Part shown: in pieces, positions 15,540 to 17,010 of the stretch
How the letters are laid out: every line of letters starts with the position of its first letter
Numbering within the stretch: the first letter of the stretch is position 1
NCBI GenBank assembly: GCA_002362575.1
Contig: DEUM01000045.1
Coordinates: 1 to 17,010 of the forward strand
Direction of reading: 5' to 3'
Length of the DNA stretch: 17,010 nucleotides
Source: Lachnoclostridium sp. UBA3262
GTDB taxonomy: Bacteria; Bacillota; Clostridia; Lachnospirales; Lachnospiraceae
Notes under the pieces: generated by a model
What the model saw: only the letters and a program-made list of their open reading frames with translations
Told to the model about the DNA's origin: nothing
Databases searched by the model: none
Translations under genes and position numbers: made by a program

Positions 15540-15767
15540 ATGTGTATGTTTTGCAAATGCGATTCTGTAAAATCAAGCTTTACTACTCACGTGGTTAATT
15601 ACAAAGGTGCTATCATTGTAATTAAGAATGTCCCTTGTGAAGAATGTGAACAATGCGGAGAAAGGTATTATACAGATGAAGTCGCCGAGAAAATAGAAAA
15701 AATGGTAAACCTTGCTAAACAGATGATGCAGGAAATTGCTGTCTTGGATTATGCAAAGGTTTCATAG
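15540..15767 (+). CDS. YgiT/MqsA-type zinc-finger protein (orphan antitoxin-like)
   Basis: A 75-residue protein whose pattern matches the YgiT-type zinc-finger domain seen as the N-terminal part of MqsA antitoxins: C2-x2-C5 near the start and C36-x2-C39 in VPCEECEQCGERYYTDEVAEKIEK, followed by a helix that ends the protein. It lacks the C-terminal helix-turn-helix of full MqsA, like many short YgiT proteins in Firmicutes that pair with a DUF4258 toxin. Here no toxin gene precedes or follows it: ppdK lies upstream and a terminator downstream. AGGAGG lies 8 nt before the ATG. It is bracketed by two copies of a 45-bp hairpin unit, which hints that gene and hairpin arrived or duplicated together. 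It may be an orphan antitoxin or an unrelated small zinc protein. Confidence 0.8.
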   Translation: MCMFCKCDSVKSSFTTHVVNYKGAIIVIKNVPCEECEQCGERYYTDEVAEKIEKMVNLAKQMMQEIAVLDYAKVS

Positions 15768-15779
15768 AATGACAGAGGA

Positions 15780-15826
15780 TATAATGAACCGCCCCGGCGT
15801 ATCGTTTGATACAGGGGCGGTTTTTT
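15780..15826 (+). repeat. Repeat unit copy 2: TATAAT followed by a GC-rich hairpin, terminator of the zinc-finger gene
   Basis: TATAATGAACCGCCCC repeats the first unit exactly. AACCGCCCC (15787-15795) pairs with GGGGCGGTT around an inner GTATC-GTTT-GATAC stem, and a T6 tract (15821-15826) makes this a good rho-independent terminator. About 40 of 44 aligned bases match copy 1. Confidence 0.85.
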
Positions 15827-15850
15827 AGTATTCTGAATTGTTTTTCTTAG

Positions 15851-16173
15851 TTATTTTTCATAGGCATCAAGCATTTTCTGGTATTTTTCTTTAGAGGGCA
15901 AGTTATTATGATTATAAAAAAATGAACAAAGCAGTCCTAAGTCTTTTTTATCCATGTATTCGAGAGTATTCCAATTTTTTATAGTTCTCTTTGATAATAT
16001 GGTTTAATGTGCATATCCGATTTGCATTACCGCTTATGTAGAAGGTGGGGGGATCTGTTGATTGTAAGATTAATCAGGTGTAGACCATCCCCTTTCTGTT
16101 TGATATGGGGAAGTATTTTTACGCTGCGTTTTATAAACTGACAGGGTATATTTTTTGTATGAGTTATGATAAA
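15851..16173 (-). pseudogene. Frameshifted remnant of an unrecognised protein gene
   Basis: This fills most of the roughly 440-base stretch without an intact gene. On the minus strand three frame segments join into one protein-like sequence. The 3' segment (15955 to TAA at 15851) ends MDKKDLGLLCSFFYNH...YQKMLDAYEK. The middle segment (16073 to TAA at 15948) reads TFYISGNANRICTLNH and KENYKKLEY. The 5' segment (from about 16173) reads VKILPHIKQKGDGLHLINL and TINRSP. The first junction is explained by one extra C in a C6 run (16047-16052). The second is explained by a 10-bp duplication leaving GTATTC twice (15956-15961 and 15966-15971); removing one copy gives KKLEYMDKKDLGLL. There is no start codon or ribosome binding site, and the 5' end is lost against the CAP pseudogene promoter. 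I do not recognise the family. Each open segment is short enough to occur by chance, so the reconstruction is tentative. Confidence 0.4.
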
Positions 16174-16177
16174 CTAA

Positions 16178-16186
16178 TGCTATAAT
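16178..16186 (+). promoter_or_regulatory. Extended -10 promoter upstream of the CAP pseudogene
   Basis: TGC-TATAAT (16178-16186), an exact extended -10, lies 21 nt before the GTTATG start region; no good -35 is seen. The predicted leader is only about 15 nt, just enough for the AGGAAGGGG ribosome binding site. It could also drive the downstream lipoprotein gene. Confidence 0.5.
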
Positions 16187-16207
16187 CAAAAGAGGAAGGG
16201 GATGGTT

Positions 16208-16732
16208 ATGATGAAATGTTGGAAAGGAATACTGGCTGTTACGGTCAAATGTAAACTGAAGAATGGCAAGACCTAGACTTATAAATACAAAGTTAAGGTG
16301 GTAAAAGTTAAAAAGGTGACAGCATTAGACAGGGCAAAAGATGCTTTTAAGATACAGAACTAGTACCGTAAGGCAAAGGGAGTGAAAGCTCTGCAATGGT
16401 CAGATGAATTGTATAAGTTTTGTTGTTATAGGTTAAAGACCAGTGGGTTTGATAGACATAAGAATCTACTTTCTGCCGACCATGTATGTGGAGCGATAGC
16501 TCGTTATGGGAATACATGGTGTGCTATATTCTATAACGGAGAAAAAAGCGAGATTGGAAACTGGCGGGATTATCAGATTAAGGAAGTCAAAGTGAAACGC
16601 TATGATAGTGCAAGTAGTTCTTATATTGGCAACTGTTCCATAGGATACTATGAATCAGATAATCGTTGGAATAGCCAGCAGGCAACAACAATTAAAGAAG
16701 CACCCGGCAAATCAATTATGTGCAGGGTATAA
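16208..16732 (+). pseudogene. CAP-domain (SCP-like) protein pseudogene with two amber codons and a likely internal deletion
   Basis: A good ribosome binding site (AGGAAGGGG) and ATG open a frame that stays in register to TAA at 16730-16732 but is interrupted by TAG at 16274-16276 and 16361-16363. Read through, it gives an N-terminus MMKCWKGILAVTVKCKLKNG, a basic strand TYKYKVKVVKVKK, then AKDAFKIQN-stop-YRKAKGVKALQWSDELY, the usual first helix of a CAP domain (QNxYRKxxGVxxLxWSDELY). The late CAP motif HKNLLSADHVCGAIARY and NTWCAIFY follow almost immediately, so about 60-80 residues of the domain core appear missing between two HKNL-like motifs. The start looks like the first residues of a signal peptide joined abruptly to a distal segment. 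CAP proteins are usually secreted. TAG is used as a normal stop by several intact genes here, so recoding is unlikely. Confidence 0.8.
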
Positions 16733-16765
16733 TGTTTTTTAGTAGTATGAAAGGAATGGATATAA

Positions 16766-17010
16766 ATGAAAAAACATATTTTATATTTTGCTTTATGTAT
16801 AAGTATTATGGGCATTATGAGCGGATGTTCTTTTGCTGATGGAAATCATAGTATAAAGAAAGAAAATAAGGATTCATCTATGCTTGGGCCGATATTATCA
16901 AACTGTTCTTTTGTACAATTAAATGGAAAGATAGCCTTTCTTACGATGGGAAATGAGGTAATATTTAGAGATGAACAAGAGAAAGAAGAAAAAGTTGTGC
17001 AGCTGCCTGA
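16766..17010 (+). CDS. Putative lipoprotein of unknown function (5' part; continues past the window)
   Basis: The frame is open from ATG at 16766 to the end of the window (81 complete codons). It starts with a lipoprotein signal peptide: MKKH, a hydrophobic run (ILYFALCISIMGIM) and lipobox MSGC, with C21 as the lipidated residue. A lysine/serine-rich tether (KKENKDSSM) follows, then beta-strand-like segments SFVQLNGKIAFLTMGNEVIF. AAAGGA lies about 10 nt before the start. It is 33 nt after the CAP pseudogene and has no clear promoter of its own, so it may be transcribed from the promoter at 16178. The strand pattern recalls propeller-like lipoproteins such as the broken one at 7023-7912, but I see no direct sequence similarity. 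Confidence 0.75.
   Translation, partial: MKKHILYFALCISIMGIMSGCSFADGNHSIKKENKDSSMLGPILSNCSFVQLNGKIAFLTMGNEVIFRDEQEKEEKVVQLP

Noticed and set aside
16084..16206. Inverted repeat ACCATCCCCTTTCT (16084-16097) against AGGAAGGGGATGGT (16193-16206), which could mask the CAP ribosome binding site
   Set aside because: 13 of 14 bases pair, but the predicted promoter at 16178-16186 starts transcription after the left arm, so the RNA pairing would not form; the left arm also falls inside the decayed minus-strand gene. Probably chance.
16208..16732. Amber recoding (for example pyrrolysine) of the two TAG codons in the CAP reading frame
   Set aside because: Several intact genes in the window (ppdK, degV, glyS, the LiaF-like gene) end at TAG, and the CAP domain core is also missing, so simple decay fits better.

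Overview
The window looks like the chromosome of a low-to-moderate-GC clostridial Bacillota, most likely a gut Lachnospiraceae. This is inferred from gene content, not from a marker search. The pointers are an M16C peptidase-era-yqzL-recO block, an eukaryote/archaeal-type (single-chain, dimeric) glycyl-tRNA synthetase, an 874-residue pyruvate phosphate dikinase, DegV, a stand-alone PaaK, and many AGGAGG ribosome binding sites. I see no tRNA, rRNA, CRISPR array or intact insertion sequence.

Layout. 1-240: tail of an Rpn/PD-(D/E)XK-type gene and a hairpin terminator. 286-2090: two leftward genes, paaK and a cold-shock protein, each with its own promoter. 2239-7007: a rightward housekeeping operon of M16C peptidase, era, a small yqzL-like gene and recO, the last two overlapping by 50 nt. 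7023-9320: an accessory insert between recO and glyS, made of a leftward lipoprotein gene split by a one-base frameshift in an A-run, and a divergent LytTR regulator plus LiaF-like membrane protein pair. The shared intergenic region of that insert holds two perfect 6-3-6 inverted repeats. 9422-11672: glyS and an anchored C39-like cysteine peptidase, closed by a terminator whose loop contains the stop codon. 11680-12627: leftward degV with a near-perfect promoter. 12697-15428: ppdK, with a leader hairpin at the probable mRNA 5' end. 15460-17010: a decaying accessory tail, made of a small YgiT/MqsA-type zinc-finger gene bracketed by two near-identical copies of a 45-bp TATAAT-plus-hairpin unit, a leftward frameshifted remnant of unknown family, a CAP-domain pseudogene with two amber codons and a likely internal deletion, and the start of a second lipoprotein gene.

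How it fits together. The core genes serve ribosome assembly (era), recombinational repair (recO), aminoacylation (glyS), PEP/pyruvate interconversion (ppdK) and peptide turnover (M16C). The accessory genes are mostly envelope-directed: lipoproteins, a LiaF-like envelope-stress protein with a LytTR regulator, an exported C39-like peptidase and a CAP remnant. No obviously new multi-gene system is visible. The best leads are the duplicated hairpin unit around the orphan zinc-finger gene, the slippery-run frameshift in the lipoprotein, and the LytTR/LiaF control region.
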